Below are positions 18,208-27,227 of a DNA stretch of 64,000 bases, piece after piece. Position numbers and translations under genes: made by a program. Within the stretch, counting starts at the first letter, position 1, and every line of letters starts with the position of its first letter. The notes beneath the pieces are model-generated. The model was not told where the DNA came from and ran no database searches. It worked only from the letters and a program-made list of their open reading frames with translations. Location of the stretch: contig NZ_BCFL01000018.1 in assembly GCF_002217755.1 (NCBI RefSeq), positions 434,001-498,000 on the forward strand, written 5' to 3'. This DNA is from Streptomyces hyaluromycini. Lineage in GTDB: Bacteria > Actinomycetota > Actinomycetes > Streptomycetales > Streptomycetaceae.

Positions 18208-18531
18208 CTACATCTCTCCCGGGTTGTACGGAGACTGCTTGCCGACGAGTGCAACCGGCGGGTCCGCTGATTCATTCCGGCCCGGCACGCGCGTTCTCGC
18301 GTTTTTTCCTACCTCTTCATGCTCGCACACGCCCGAAGTCACGCACAGCGGTCGCGGACGTCACCCACGGCGACCTGCACACGGGGCGACCACCCCGCGT
18401 CCACCCGCCGGTCACCCTCCCGTTCGGCGCCGGGATTCACGTCACATCGACGCGATGGCCATCGTCAAAGTGACATGAAGCAGTTATGATAGATAACGTC
18501 AGAACGACGAAAAGTAGAAAGGGTGCGTGTC
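18208..18531. other. Divergent promoter region between Fe-S carrier and nadA
   Basis: 324 bp with no ORF of note. The nadA side holds a TATGAT-like -10 (about 18486-18491) inside a palindrome (see next entry). No conserved RNA was recognised in the rest. Confidence 0.5.
18483..18497. promoter_or_regulatory. Palindrome at the nadA promoter
   Basis: GTTAT-GATAG-ATAAC, a perfect 5-bp inverted repeat, overlaps the likely -10 element (TATGAT) of nadA. It is AT-rich in a 72% GC genome. A likely operator for an NAD-pathway repressor; the regulator is not identified here. Confidence 0.5.
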
Positions 18532-19728
18532 GTGACCACCGCCCAGACCACGGAGCTCGACGTACAGCCGACTCCGCTCGCCCTGCTGCTGCTCGGCCGT
18601 GAGGCCGACCCGAAGAGCGAGCGGGGCGTCGAATGTCCCGGCGACCTGCCCTCCCCGTCCGACCCGGATCTGGTCGCGCGTGCCCGCGCGGCCAAGGAGA
18701 AGCTCGGCGACAAGGTCTTCGTGCTCGGCCACCACTACCAGCGCGACGAGGTCATCCAGTTCGCCGATGTCACGGGCGACTCCTTCAAGCTGGCCCGGGA
18801 CGCGGCCGCCCGCCCGGAGGCCGAGTACATCGTGTTCTGCGGTGTGCACTTCATGGCCGAGTCCGCCGACATCCTGACCTCGGACGACCAGAAGGTGGTC
18901 CTTCCCGACCTCGCGGCCGGCTGCTCCATGGCCGACATGGCGACGGCCGAGCAGGTCGCCGAGTGCTGGGACGTGCTGACCGAGGCCGGGATAGCCGAGC
19001 AGGTGGTGCCCGTCTCGTACATGAACTCGTCCGCGGACATCAAGGCGTTCACGGGCAAGCACGGCGGCACCATCTGCACCTCGTCGAACGCGCAGCGCGC
19101 CCTGGAGTGGGCCTTCGAGCAGGGGGAGCCCTCGGCAACAAAGGTGCTCTTCCTGCCCGACCAGCACCTCGGCCGCAACACCGCCGTCCGGGACATGGGC
19201 ATGTCCCTGGACGACTGCGTCCTCTACAACCCCCACAAGCCCAACGGCGGCCTCACCGCGGAGCAGTTGCGCAACGCCAAGATGATCCTGTGGCGCGGCC
19301 ACTGCTCGGTCCACGGCCGCTTCTCGCTGGACTCGGTGAACGACGTCCGCGAGCGCATCCCCGGCGTGAACGTCCTCGTCCACCCCGAGTGCAAGCACGA
19401 GGTCGTGTCGGCGGCGGACTACGTCGGCTCCACGGAGTACATCATCAAGGCGCTGGAGGCCGCCCCGGCCGGCTCCAAGTGGGCCATCGGCACCGAGCTG
19501 AACCTGGTCCGCCGCCTCGCGAACCGGTTCGCCCCCGAGGGCAAGGAGATCGTCTTCCTCGACAAGACGGTCTGCTTCTGCTCCACCATGAACCGCATCG
19601 ACCTCCCCCACCTGGTCTGGACCCTGGAGTCGCTGGCCGAGGGCAACCTGGTCAACCGCATCGAGGTCGACAATGAGACGGAGGCGTTCGCCAAGCTGGC
19701 CCTGGAGCGGATGCTGGCGCTGCCGTAG
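18532..19728 (+). CDS. nadA: Quinolinate synthase
   Basis: 398 aa from the GTG at 18532, chosen because GAAAGGG lies 8 nt before it (an in-frame GTG at 18523 overlaps that site). NadA condenses iminoaspartate with dihydroxyacetone phosphate to quinolinate in de novo NAD synthesis and uses a [4Fe-4S] cluster. Visible family motifs: 'LGHHYQRDEV', 'FCGVHFMAE', 'PDQHLGRN', 'HPEC' and 'CFCSTMNRIDL', which include the three cluster cysteines. No nadB or nadC is adjacent in this window. Confidence 0.96.
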   Translation: MTTAQTTELDVQPTPLALLLLGREADPKSERGVECPGDLPSPSDPDLVARARAAKEKLGDKVFVLGHHYQRDEVIQFADVTGDSFKLARDAAARPEAEYIVFCGVHFMAESADILTSDDQKVVLPDLAAGCSMADMATAEQVAECWDVLTEAGIAEQVVPVSYMNSSADIKAFTGKHGGTICTSSNAQRALEWAFEQGEPSATKVLFLPDQHLGRNTAVRDMGMSLDDCVLYNPHKPNGGLTAEQLRNAKMILWRGHCSVHGRFSLDSVNDVRERIPGVNVLVHPECKHEVVSAADYVGSTEYIIKALEAAPAGSKWAIGTELNLVRRLANRFAPEGKEIVFLDKTVCFCSTMNRIDLPHLVWTLESLAEGNLVNRIEVDNETEAFAKLALERMLALP

Positions 19729-19757
19729 GCGTAGACGTAGACGTAGCCGTAGCCATA
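19726..19757. repeat. Short hexamer run between nadA and the kinase gene
   Basis: Tandem GTAGAC/GTAGCC hexamers starting at the nadA stop codon. It fills nearly all of the 40-bp gap between the two converging genes. Probably slippage-prone; no terminator hairpin is seen there. Confidence 0.5.
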
Positions 19758-19768
19758 CGGCCCGTGTG

Positions 19769-21994
19769 TCACCCCGAGTCGACCGCTTTGCGCTCGGGGT
19801 GCGCCGGGTCGAGCGTGAAGATCGTGCCGTCGGAGGTCGACAGGACCAGGGCGCCGCGGTTGAACCAGACGGTCGGCAGCAGGCCGCTGTTGCCGAGTAC
19901 CTCGGCGCGGGCGGCGGACTCCCACAGGACGGTGCCCTTCGCCGCGTCGAGCGCGACCACCCGTCCGCTCATGCCTGCCATGTACACCGTGCGCCCCTGC
20001 GCGTCCACCGAGGCCTGGCCCGGCGACTCCAGGGTCGTGTGGCTGTTCCACAGCCGGGCGCCCGTCGTCGGGGAGAAGGCGGTGACCAGGCCGCTGGAGG
20101 TGGCGAGGTAGAGCGTGCCGTGGGCCAGGGTGGGCAGCCCGCCCCGGTAGTGCTCGGGGAGTTTTGTCACGGTGATCGTGCCGGCGTCGGGGTCGACGCG
20201 GACGATGCGGGTGTAGATCAGGTCGGGGCCGTTGTTGACGTCCTGGTCGTCCGACTCCAGGAAGAGCAGCTGTCCGGAGAGCGTGCCGACGAAACTGCCC
20301 GTCTGGGCGGGCGAGTTCAGGGTGCGGGCCGATCCGGTGCCGGGGTCGATGACGAAGAACTTCGTGGCGTTCGAGCCGTCCTGGTCGCCGCACTCCACGT
20401 AGGGGTAGCCGTCCGCGGCGAGCGGCGAGCAGAGGTAGCCGGCGGGCACCGGCACGGTCCCGCGCACGGTGCCGTCCGACGCCGAGCGGACGGTGACCGT
20501 GGAGCCGTCGCCCTCCTGGGTCAGGGTCACCCCGTCCCCGTAGGCCGAGCCCAGGCTGTCGGTGCGTACCGCGTGGGACCACACCTGGGTGCCGTTCGAG
20601 GCGTCGAGCGCGAGGACGGACTGGGCCTTTCCCAGGCCGCCGCCGTCGGTGATCTGGAGTTCGACGAGGACCAGGCCGCCGTCCACGCCGAGGACGGTCG
20701 TGATGAAGTGGTCGGCCGGTACGCCCGCGGGCGCTATGCCGGAGCGCCACAGGGTCCGGCCGGTGGTGGCGTCGACCCGGGTCGGCAGCAGGGAGGTGCC
20801 GCCGCAGTAGACGGAGGAGCCGTCCGACACGCAGGAGGGCGAGGTGTCGCCCTCGTAGCCCGGTGCCTTCTTCACCCCGTGCTCGGCGGTCGCGGACACC
20901 GTTGTCTGCCAGGGCTTCCAGCCGGTGGGGAGGGTGCCCCAGCGGGATCCGGGGGACGCCGAGGAGCCGGTGCGGACCTCGGCGTCGCCGCGCCAGGGGC
21001 CCAGCAGGGAGTAGCCGGTCAGGGCCAGGGCGGTCACCACGGCCGCGGCCAGCAGCAGGCGGGAGGTGCGGCGGCGGGGGCGGCGGCCGGTGACCGGCGG
21101 GGTGGCGGCGTCGGGGGCCGTGGCGTGGCCGGGCCGCGCGGAGGGCAGGCGCAGGGTCATCGTCTGCGGTTCGGCGGACTCCGGCTCCGGCAGGGCCGCC
21201 GCGAACTCCCGGGCCAGGTCGTCGAGTCCGGGCCGGTCGGCGGGGTCCTTGGCCAGGCAGCGCTCCAGGACCGTGCGCAGCGGGCCGGTGACCCCGTCCA
21301 GCACGGGCTCGTTGTGGACCACCCGGTAGCCGGTCAGATAGGGGCTGTCGGCGTCGAAGGGGCCGCGTCCGGTGACGCAGTACACCAGCAGCGCGCCGAG
21401 CGAGAAGACGTCGGAGGCGGGGCCGACGGTACGGGCGTCGGTGAACTGTTCCGGGGACATGAACGGCGGGGTGCCGACCATCTGCCCGGTCTCGGTGAGG
21501 GTGTTGTGGTTCTCGGCGGCCCGGGAGATGCCGAAGTCGATGACGCGGGGGCCGTCCTCGGCGATCAGGACGTTGGCCGGTTTCAGGTCGCGGTGCACCA
21601 CCCCGGCCCGGTGGATCTCCCGCAACGCCTCCACCAGGCCCAGGGCCAGCGGCCGGAGTTCGGCGACACGGAGCGCGCCCCGGGCCCGGATGCGGGCGGC
21701 GAGGGAGGGGCCGGGCACGTACTGGGTGGCCATCCAGGGCGTCGGCGCGTCCGGGTCGGCGTCCAGGACGGGGGCGGTGAAGGCACCGCTCACCCGGCGG
21801 GCGGCCTCGATCTCCTGCCGGAACCGGGCCCGGAAGACGGGGTCCTCGGCGTACTGGGCGTGCACCACCTTGACGGCGACCTCGCGCCCGGAGCGCGACC
21901 GGCCCCGGTAGACGATGCCCATCCCGCCGGCCCCCAGCCGGTCGGCCAGCTTGTAGCCGCCGAGGGACCGCGGGTCGTCCTTGTGCAGCGGCAC
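19769..21994 (-). CDS. Membrane Ser/Thr protein kinase with PQQ-like beta-propeller sensor
   Basis: 741 aa from the GTG at 21994 (AAGGGGAG site 7 nt upstream). An upstream in-frame ATG at 22258 is rejected because a strong terminator hairpin lies between. Kinase domain: G-loop 'LGAGGMGIVY', 'VAVKVV' lysine, 'HRDLKPAN' catalytic loop, 'DFGISR', 'SPEQF' in place of APE. One membrane helix follows the RRR stretch ('LLLAAAVVTALALTGYSLL'). The outside part carries repeated 'GxxLW' blades of a PQQ-like propeller, a ligand-sensing fold. Two cysteines in 'CVSDGSSVYCGG' may pair. Role: transmembrane signalling; ligand and targets unknown. Confidence 0.9.
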   Translation of the reverse strand: MPLHKDDPRSLGGYKLADRLGAGGMGIVYRGRSRSGREVAVKVVHAQYAEDPVFRARFRQEIEAARRVSGAFTAPVLDADPDAPTPWMATQYVPGPSLAARIRARGALRVAELRPLALGLVEALREIHRAGVVHRDLKPANVLIAEDGPRVIDFGISRAAENHNTLTETGQMVGTPPFMSPEQFTDARTVGPASDVFSLGALLVYCVTGRGPFDADSPYLTGYRVVHNEPVLDGVTGPLRTVLERCLAKDPADRPGLDDLAREFAAALPEPESAEPQTMTLRLPSARPGHATAPDAATPPVTGRRPRRRTSRLLLAAAVVTALALTGYSLLGPWRGDAEVRTGSSASPGSRWGTLPTGWKPWQTTVSATAEHGVKKAPGYEGDTSPSCVSDGSSVYCGGTSLLPTRVDATTGRTLWRSGIAPAGVPADHFITTVLGVDGGLVLVELQITDGGGLGKAQSVLALDASNGTQVWSHAVRTDSLGSAYGDGVTLTQEGDGSTVTVRSASDGTVRGTVPVPAGYLCSPLAADGYPYVECGDQDGSNATKFFVIDPGTGSARTLNSPAQTGSFVGTLSGQLLFLESDDQDVNNGPDLIYTRIVRVDPDAGTITVTKLPEHYRGGLPTLAHGTLYLATSSGLVTAFSPTTGARLWNSHTTLESPGQASVDAQGRTVYMAGMSGRVVALDAAKGTVLWESAARAEVLGNSGLLPTVWFNRGALVLSTSDGTIFTLDPAHPERKAVDSG

Positions 21995-22059
21995 TCCCAG
22001 ACTCCCCTTCGCCGACCGGCAGTTCGCGGCGCCAGCATACGGAACGGCCAGGCGCGGAC

Positions 22060-22092
22060 GGCCGGTTCCCGGAGGTGTTCCGGGAACCGGCC
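22060..22092. terminator. Terminator after the response regulator
   Basis: 14-bp perfect stem GGCCGGTTCCCGGA with loop GGTGT, between the response-regulator stop (22272) and the kinase start (21994) on the same strand. It argues against the longer kinase start at 22258. Confidence 0.75.
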
Positions 22093-22271
22093 GCCGTTCG
22101 CGGGACCGTCGCACGGCCGCGGGCTGCGGCTCCTCGGGCGCCGGGGCAGACTCCGCGGACCCCCGGCCCGCCTTCGCCGCCCGTTTCCTGTCCCGGCGTT
22201 CCTTGCGGAGTCCGAACGCCGTGTACAGCGTCGGGGCCGGCAGCGCCGGCAGTGGCACACCCGGGCGGGGG

Positions 22272-22955
22272 TCAGTCCGTCCTGGGGCGTACCAGCCCCG
22301 ACTCGTACGCGATCACCACGAGTTGGGCCCGGTCCCGGGCGCCCAGCTTGGCCATAGCCCGGTTGACATGGGTCTTCACGGTCAGCGGGCTGACCTCCAG
22401 GCGTTCGGCGATCTCGTCGTTGGAGTGCCCGCCGGCGACCTGGACCAGGACCTCGCGCTCCCGTGAGGTGAGCGCGTCGAGCCGGTCGGTGCGGGCCGGG
22501 TCGCGGCCGTCGTCACCGAGGTCGCCCTGGGCGAGGAAGCGGGCGATCAGGCCCTTGGTGGCCGTCGGGGAGAGCAGCGCCTCGCCGCCGGCGGCGACCC
22601 GGATGGCGCTCAGGAGTTCCTCGGGTTCGCTGCCCTTGCCCAGGAACCCGGAGGCGCCCGCGCGCAGCGCCTGGACGACGTAGTCGTCGACCTCGAAGGT
22701 CGTGAGGATCACGACACGGACGTGGGCGAGGGCGGGGTCGGTGCCGATGAGCCGGGTGGCGGCCAGTCCGTCGGTGCCCGGCATCCGGATGTCCATCAGG
22801 ACGACGTCGACCTCCAAATCCTTGGCGAGCCGCACCGCCTCGGCGCCGTCGGAGGCCTCGCCGACCACCTCCATGTCGGGCTCGGAGTCGACGAGCACCC
22901 GGAACGCGCTGCGCAGCAGTGCCTGGTCGTCGGCGAGCAGGACACGGATCGTCAT
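22272..22955 (-). CDS. NarL-family response regulator
   Basis: 227 aa. REC domain with acidic pair D9-D10, phospho-acceptor D55 ('VLMDIRMPG'), conserved T near 85 ('ILTTF') and K at 'LGKGS'. LuxR-type helix-turn-helix near the C-terminus ('LTSREREVLVQVAGGHSNDEIAERL ... VKTHVNRAMAKL'). ATG overlaps the kinase stop (ATGA), so the pair is co-translated. Targets unknown. Confidence 0.95.
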   Translation of the reverse strand: MTIRVLLADDQALLRSAFRVLVDSEPDMEVVGEASDGAEAVRLAKDLEVDVVLMDIRMPGTDGLAATRLIGTDPALAHVRVVILTTFEVDDYVVQALRAGASGFLGKGSEPEELLSAIRVAAGGEALLSPTATKGLIARFLAQGDLGDDGRDPARTDRLDALTSREREVLVQVAGGHSNDEIAERLEVSPLTVKTHVNRAMAKLGARDRAQLVVIAYESGLVRPRTD

Positions 22956-24220
22956 ACGGAATCCCCCAGGGCGGCCGAACGGTCCTTCGTACGACCGCTC
23001 GTCCGGCCGCCCGTACGGTCGTCGGTGTCGGTCTTGACCGGCAGGATCGCATGGACGCGGAAGCCGCCGCCGTAGCGGGGGCCGGTGGTGAGGGTGCCGC
23101 GCAGCGCGGTGACGCGCTCGCGCATGCCGAGCAGGCCGTGGCCGCCGCCGGCCTCGGGTGCGGTGTCCTCGCCGGAGCCGTTGTCGAGGACGGTGACCTC
23201 GATGTGCGGTCCGACGCGTACGACGCTCACCTCGGCCTTGGCGTCGGGTCCGGCGTGCTTCTGCACGTTGGTCAGGGCCTCCTGGATGATCCGGTAGGCG
23301 GCCAGGTCGACGGCGGCGGGCGGGGTGGTGCCCTGGTCCGCGCGGGCGACCTCGACCTGGAGGCCGGCGTTGCGGAAGGTGTCGGCGAGCTCTTCCAGGA
23401 GGTGCAGGCCGGGGGCGGGCTCGGTCGGCGCCTCGGGGTCGCCGGACTGGCGGAGCAGGCCGACGGTGGCGCGCAGTTCGTTCAGCGCGGAGCGGCTGGC
23501 CTCGCGGACGTGGGCGAGGGCCTCCTTGGCCTGGTCGGGCCGCTTGTCCATGACGTGCGCGGCGACCCCGGCCTGCACATTGACCAGGGCGATGTGGTGG
23601 GCGACGACGTCGTGCAGGTCGCGGGCGATGCGCAGCCGCTCCTCGGCGACCCGGCGGCGGGCCTCCTCCTCCCGGGTCCGCTCGGCGCGCTCGGCACGCT
23701 CGCGGATGGCCTGGACGACGGCCTTCCTGCTGCGGACGGCGTCCCCGGCGGTGGCGCCGATGCCGGTCCAGGCGAAGATCGCGAGGTTCTCCTGGGCGTA
23801 CCAGGGCAGGGGTCCCGCGACCATCGCGGCGGTGGTCAGCACGGTCATGGTGAGCAGGCCGGCCCGCAGGGTGGTGCGGCGGTCGGTGGTGGCGGCGACG
23901 GTGAACAGGGCGATCACGGCCGCCATCGCGACGGGGGCGCGGGGGTCGCCGGTGACGCACTCCACGACGGAGGCGGCGCCGGTGAGGGCCAGGACGGTCT
24001 TCGGGGCCCGCCGGCGGAAGACCAGGGCCGCGGCGGCGAGCGTCATCAGGAGCAGGCTGAGGGGTTCCGGGGTGCGGATGCCCCAGGCGACGCCGTGCGT
24101 GCCGTGCGGGGCGGCGAAAGAGCTCACGACCATGCAGACGAGGGCGCCTGCGGCGATGACCGCGTCCACGGCGAGTGGATGGGCGCCGGCTCTGCAGCGG
24201 GCTCTCTCGAATGGGCTCAC
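22952..24220 (-). CDS. Two-component sensor histidine kinase (HisKA_3 type)
   Basis: 422 aa from the GTG at 24220. N-terminal half has about five membrane helices with short outside loops. Dimerisation and phosphorylation region 'IARDLHDVVAHHIALV' holds the phospho-histidine; the ATPase has 'EALTNVQKHA' (N box) and 'DNGSG', 'GGGHGLLGMRERV' (G boxes). A TACTGT -10 element (24233-24228) lies 7 nt before the GTG and no ribosome site is seen, so the mRNA is probably leaderless. The signal sensed is unknown. Confidence 0.92.
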   Translation of the reverse strand: MSPFERARCRAGAHPLAVDAVIAAGALVCMVVSSFAAPHGTHGVAWGIRTPEPLSLLLMTLAAAALVFRRRAPKTVLALTGAASVVECVTGDPRAPVAMAAVIALFTVAATTDRRTTLRAGLLTMTVLTTAAMVAGPLPWYAQENLAIFAWTGIGATAGDAVRSRKAVVQAIRERAERAERTREEEARRRVAEERLRIARDLHDVVAHHIALVNVQAGVAAHVMDKRPDQAKEALAHVREASRSALNELRATVGLLRQSGDPEAPTEPAPGLHLLEELADTFRNAGLQVEVARADQGTTPPAAVDLAAYRIIQEALTNVQKHAGPDAKAEVSVVRVGPHIEVTVLDNGSGEDTAPEAGGGHGLLGMRERVTALRGTLTTGPRYGGGFRVHAILPVKTDTDDRTGGRTSGRTKDRSAALGDSV

Positions 24221-24363
24221 AAACTGAACAGTACGGCTGGTTCGTGCGGGCCGGAACTGGCGGTTCGGCCTGCTGCGGGCCTCGCCCGGCTTCCCACCCA
24301 CCCACCCGACTCGGTCAGTCGAAGGGCGCAGGTCCGGGCGCCAGGCGAGTCGGCGGGACCACG

Positions 24364-24651
24364 TCAGCCCGGAATGAGACCGTCGTCCCTCAGCAGTGCC
24401 CTGACCTCCTCCAGGGTCGCGTCCGGGGACGGGAGGATCAGGTCGGAGGGTTCCAGGGCGTCGTCCGGGAGCGGGGCGCCCAGTTCCCGGACCTTGTCCA
24501 GGAGGGCGCCCAGGGTGTGGCGGAAGGCTGCCTCGTCGCCGGACTCCGTCTCCGCGAGGAGCTCGTCGTCCAGCTTGTTCAGTTCGGTGAGGTGGCTGTC
24601 CGCCAGCCTCACCTGGCCCTCCCCCATGATCCTCACGACCATGTCGGCCAT
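24364..24651 (-). CDS. PspA-associated protein PspAA
   Basis: 95 aa from the ATG at 24651 (GGAGG 5-6 nt upstream), 19 bases past the pspA stop. The start 'MVVRIMGEGQ' and the acidic C-terminal half with 'LPSPDATLEEVRALLRDDGLIPG' match the PspAA family found beside actinobacterial pspA. It probably modulates PspA in the envelope-stress response. Confidence 0.85.
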   Translation of the reverse strand: MADMVVRIMGEGQVRLADSHLTELNKLDDELLAETESGDEAAFRHTLGALLDKVRELGAPLPDDALEPSDLILPSPDATLEEVRALLRDDGLIPG

Positions 24652-24670
24652 GTCGCCCTCCAGGCGTCGG

Positions 24671-25492
24671 CTACTGCTTGTCGAAGCGCGGGGTGTCCTG
24701 CGGCTGCTGCGTCTGCTGGCCCTGGCCGGTGCCGCCCTCGATCGCCTGCTGGGGCGAACCTCCCCCAGAGCCAATGGCCTGGGAGGTGCCCCCAGCGAGC
24801 TCGGCCTTCATGCGCTGCAGCTCCAGCTCCACATCCGTACCACCGGAGAGGCGGTCCAGCTCGGCGGCGATGTCGTCCTTGGCCGTGCCGGTCGGGTCGT
24901 CGAGGGCGCCGGAGGCGAGCAGTTCGTCGATGGCGCCGGCGCGGGCCTGGAGCTGCTGTGTCTTGTCCTCGGCGCGCTGGATGGCGAGGCCGACGTCGCC
25001 CATCTCCTCGGAGATGCCGGTGAAGGCCTCGCCGATGCGGGTCTGGGCCTGGGCGGCGGTGTAGGTGGCCTTGATGGTCTCCTTCTTGGTGCGGAAGGCG
25101 TCCACCTTGGCCTGCAGGCGCTGGGCCGCGAGGGTGAGCTTCTCCTCCTCGCCCTGGAGGGTGGCGTGCTGTGTCTCCAGGTCGGTGACCTGCTGCTGGA
25201 GGGCGGCGCGGCGGGAGAGCGCCTCGCGGGCGAGGTCCTCGCGGCCGAGGGCGAGCGCCTTGCGGCCCTGGTCCTCCAGCTTGGTGGACTGCTGCTGGAG
25301 CTGGTTCAGCTGGAGTTCGAGGCGCTTGCGGGAGGTGGCGACGTCGGCCACCCCGCGGCGCACCTTCTGAAGCAGTTCGAGCTGCTTCTGGTACGAGTAG
25401 TCGAGGGTCTCGCGCGGGTCCTCGGCCCTGTCCAGGGCCTTGTTCGCCTTCGCGCGGAAGATCATCCCCATACGCTTCATGACACCGCTCAT
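24671..25492 (-). CDS. pspA: PspA/IM30 envelope-stress protein
   Basis: 273 aa, almost entirely helical and coiled-coil (about 25-220), starting 'MSGVMKRMGMIFRAKANKALDRAEDP', the family hallmark that forms the membrane-binding amphipathic helix. The C-terminal 45 residues are a Gly/Gln-rich disordered tail. PspA forms ESCRT-III-like assemblies that stabilise damaged membrane. Followed by PspAA. Confidence 0.95.
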   Translation of the reverse strand: MSGVMKRMGMIFRAKANKALDRAEDPRETLDYSYQKQLELLQKVRRGVADVATSRKRLELQLNQLQQQSTKLEDQGRKALALGREDLAREALSRRAALQQQVTDLETQHATLQGEEEKLTLAAQRLQAKVDAFRTKKETIKATYTAAQAQTRIGEAFTGISEEMGDVGLAIQRAEDKTQQLQARAGAIDELLASGALDDPTGTAKDDIAAELDRLSGGTDVELELQRMKAELAGGTSQAIGSGGGSPQQAIEGGTGQGQQTQQPQDTPRFDKQ

Positions 25493-25770
25493 GGGCTTCG
25501 CGCGCCCCCTTCTGACGGACTCCAGCTCACAGATCCTGCGACAGAACCCACAGTACGGGCCCTGCCTCCATTACCGCACTGTTCGGGGACCGATGCGCTC
25601 ATCCCCAAGGACGACTACGGACTGCTCCGCTCCGGCACAGGTAGGAGAGGGTCCCCCTGAGCGAACCGTCTGCAACGTCCCCTCTGTCCCCCATGGAGAC
25701 GTCTGGCGTTGCGGGATCGTTCCCCGCCGGACTAGGGCCCACACCCCACCACCCCGTACCCTTGGGTTTT

Positions 25771-26367
25771 GTGTTCCGTAGCCGTGCCAAGGATGAGAAG
25801 GCCACCGCCGACAAGGCGGTCGTGACCGACTCCAAGCAGACCCGTGACCCGCAGGCCCCCAAGGGCAGGCCCACGCCCAAGCGCAGTGAGGCCCAGACCC
25901 AGCGCCGCAGCGTGGCCAACACGCCGACGAACCGCAAGGACGCCGCCAAGCGTCAGCGGGACGACCGGCGTGCCGCCATGGAGCGGCAGCGCCAGGCGCT
26001 GGCCACCGGCGACGAGCGATACCTGCCGGCCCGTGACAAGGGCCCGGTCCGCAGGTTCGCCCGCGACTGGATCGACTCGCGCATCAACGTGGCGGAGTAC
26101 TTCCTGCCGCTGGCCGTGGTCATCCTGGTCATGAGTGTGGTCAACAACGCGGCGATCAAGAACATCGCGCTGCTGCTGTGGCTGGTCGTGATCGTGCTCA
26201 TCGTGCTCGACGCGGCCGTCAGCGGCTTCCGGCTGCGCAAGCGCCTCGCCGAGCGCTTCCCGGACCAGAACCGCAAGGGCGCCGTCACCTACGGTCTGTT
26301 CCGCTCCCTCCAGATGCGCCGGCTCCGGCTGCCCAAGCCGCAGGTCAAGCGCGGAGAGCGGCCCTGA
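25771..26367 (+). CDS. DUF3043 membrane protein
   Basis: 198 aa from the GTG at 25771. TACCCT 8 nt before the GTG and no ribosome site suggest a leaderless transcript. A basic N-terminal arm of about 100 aa (many Lys, Arg, Gln) precedes two membrane helices ('FLPLAVVILVMSVVN' and 'IALLLWLVVIVLIVLDAAVSGF') and a basic tail. This is the DUF3043 family conserved in actinobacteria; function unknown. Its stop overlaps the start of the methyltransferase gene. Confidence 0.88.
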   Translation: MFRSRAKDEKATADKAVVTDSKQTRDPQAPKGRPTPKRSEAQTQRRSVANTPTNRKDAAKRQRDDRRAAMERQRQALATGDERYLPARDKGPVRRFARDWIDSRINVAEYFLPLAVVILVMSVVNNAAIKNIALLLWLVVIVLIVLDAAVSGFRLRKRLAERFPDQNRKGAVTYGLFRSLQMRRLRLPKPQVKRGERP

Positions 26368-27152
26368 GCACAGAGCCTTTCTCCGGGGGTGCGGCGAAGG
26401 CCTGGCTGACCAAGCTGGGCGGGCTGCGTGATGTCGTACGACAGGAGCTGGTGGCCCGCCAGCTCGATGAGCAGATAGCCGGGCGGTTCCCGGTCGGGCA
26501 GCGGCTGCGCGTGCTCGACGTGGGCATGGGCCAGGGCACGCAGGCGCTGCGGCTGGCCCGGGCCGGCCATCAGGTGACCGGTGTCGAGCGGGAACCGACG
26601 ATGATCGCGGCCGCGCGGGAGGCCCTGGCCGGTGAGCCGGAGGGCATCCGCGAACGGGTGCGGATCGTCGAGGGGGACGGGCGGGACACGGGTGTCCACT
26701 TCCTGCCGGGCAGTTTCGACGTGGTCCTCTGCCACGGGGTGCTGATGTACGTCCAGGAGCCGGACGCGCTGCTCGCCGGGCTGGCCCGGATGCTGGCCCC
26801 GGGCGGGCTGCTGTCGCTGCTGGTGCGCAACGCCGACGCGCTGGCCATGCGGCCGGGGCTGAGCGGCGACTGGGCGGGCGCCCTGGGTGCCTTCGACACC
26901 GTCTCCTATCGCAACCGGCTGGGCCTGGACGTCCGGGCCGACCGGCTGGCCGCCCTCACCGCCGCCCTCGCCGGGATCGGCGCCCCGCTGCAGTCCTGGT
27001 ACGGCGTACGGGTGTTCACGGACACGGCCGCGGACGACGCCGGGGCACCGGCCGACCTGAGGACGCTGCTGACGGTGGAGGAGCGGGCCGGGCGGACGGA
27101 TCCGTACCGGGCGGTCGCGGCGCTGCTGCACCTGTGCGGGGTGCGCGGCTGA
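26364..27152 (+). CDS. Class I SAM-dependent methyltransferase
   Basis: 262 aa. Motif I 'VLDVGMGQGTQAL', acidic end of strand 2 'VTGVERE', 'GDGRD', motif IV 'FDVVLCHGVLMYV' and 'LAPGGLLSLLVRN' are clear. The best start is a CTG at 26364: GGAGAG lies 6 nt upstream, and the codon overlaps the DUF3043 stop (CTGA). If CTG is not used, the next good start is well inside the fold. It resembles CmoA/SmtA-like methyltransferases; substrate unknown. Confidence 0.85.
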   Translation: MSTEPFSGGAAKAWLTKLGGLRDVVRQELVARQLDEQIAGRFPVGQRLRVLDVGMGQGTQALRLARAGHQVTGVEREPTMIAAAREALAGEPEGIRERVRIVEGDGRDTGVHFLPGSFDVVLCHGVLMYVQEPDALLAGLARMLAPGGLLSLLVRNADALAMRPGLSGDWAGALGAFDTVSYRNRLGLDVRADRLAALTAALAGIGAPLQSWYGVRVFTDTAADDAGAPADLRTLLTVEERAGRTDPYRAVAALLHLCGVRG

Positions 27153-27227
27153 CCTTCGGCCGGTGCTGCTCCTCGTTCGGGCCAGCAGCGCGAGCCGGAG
27201 CGTCACCACCACGGCGAGACTCGGTGC

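Noticed and set aside
21995..22258. 88-residue N-terminal extension of the propeller kinase
   Set aside because: A 14-bp terminator hairpin lies inside it and the GTG at 21994 has a good ribosome site.
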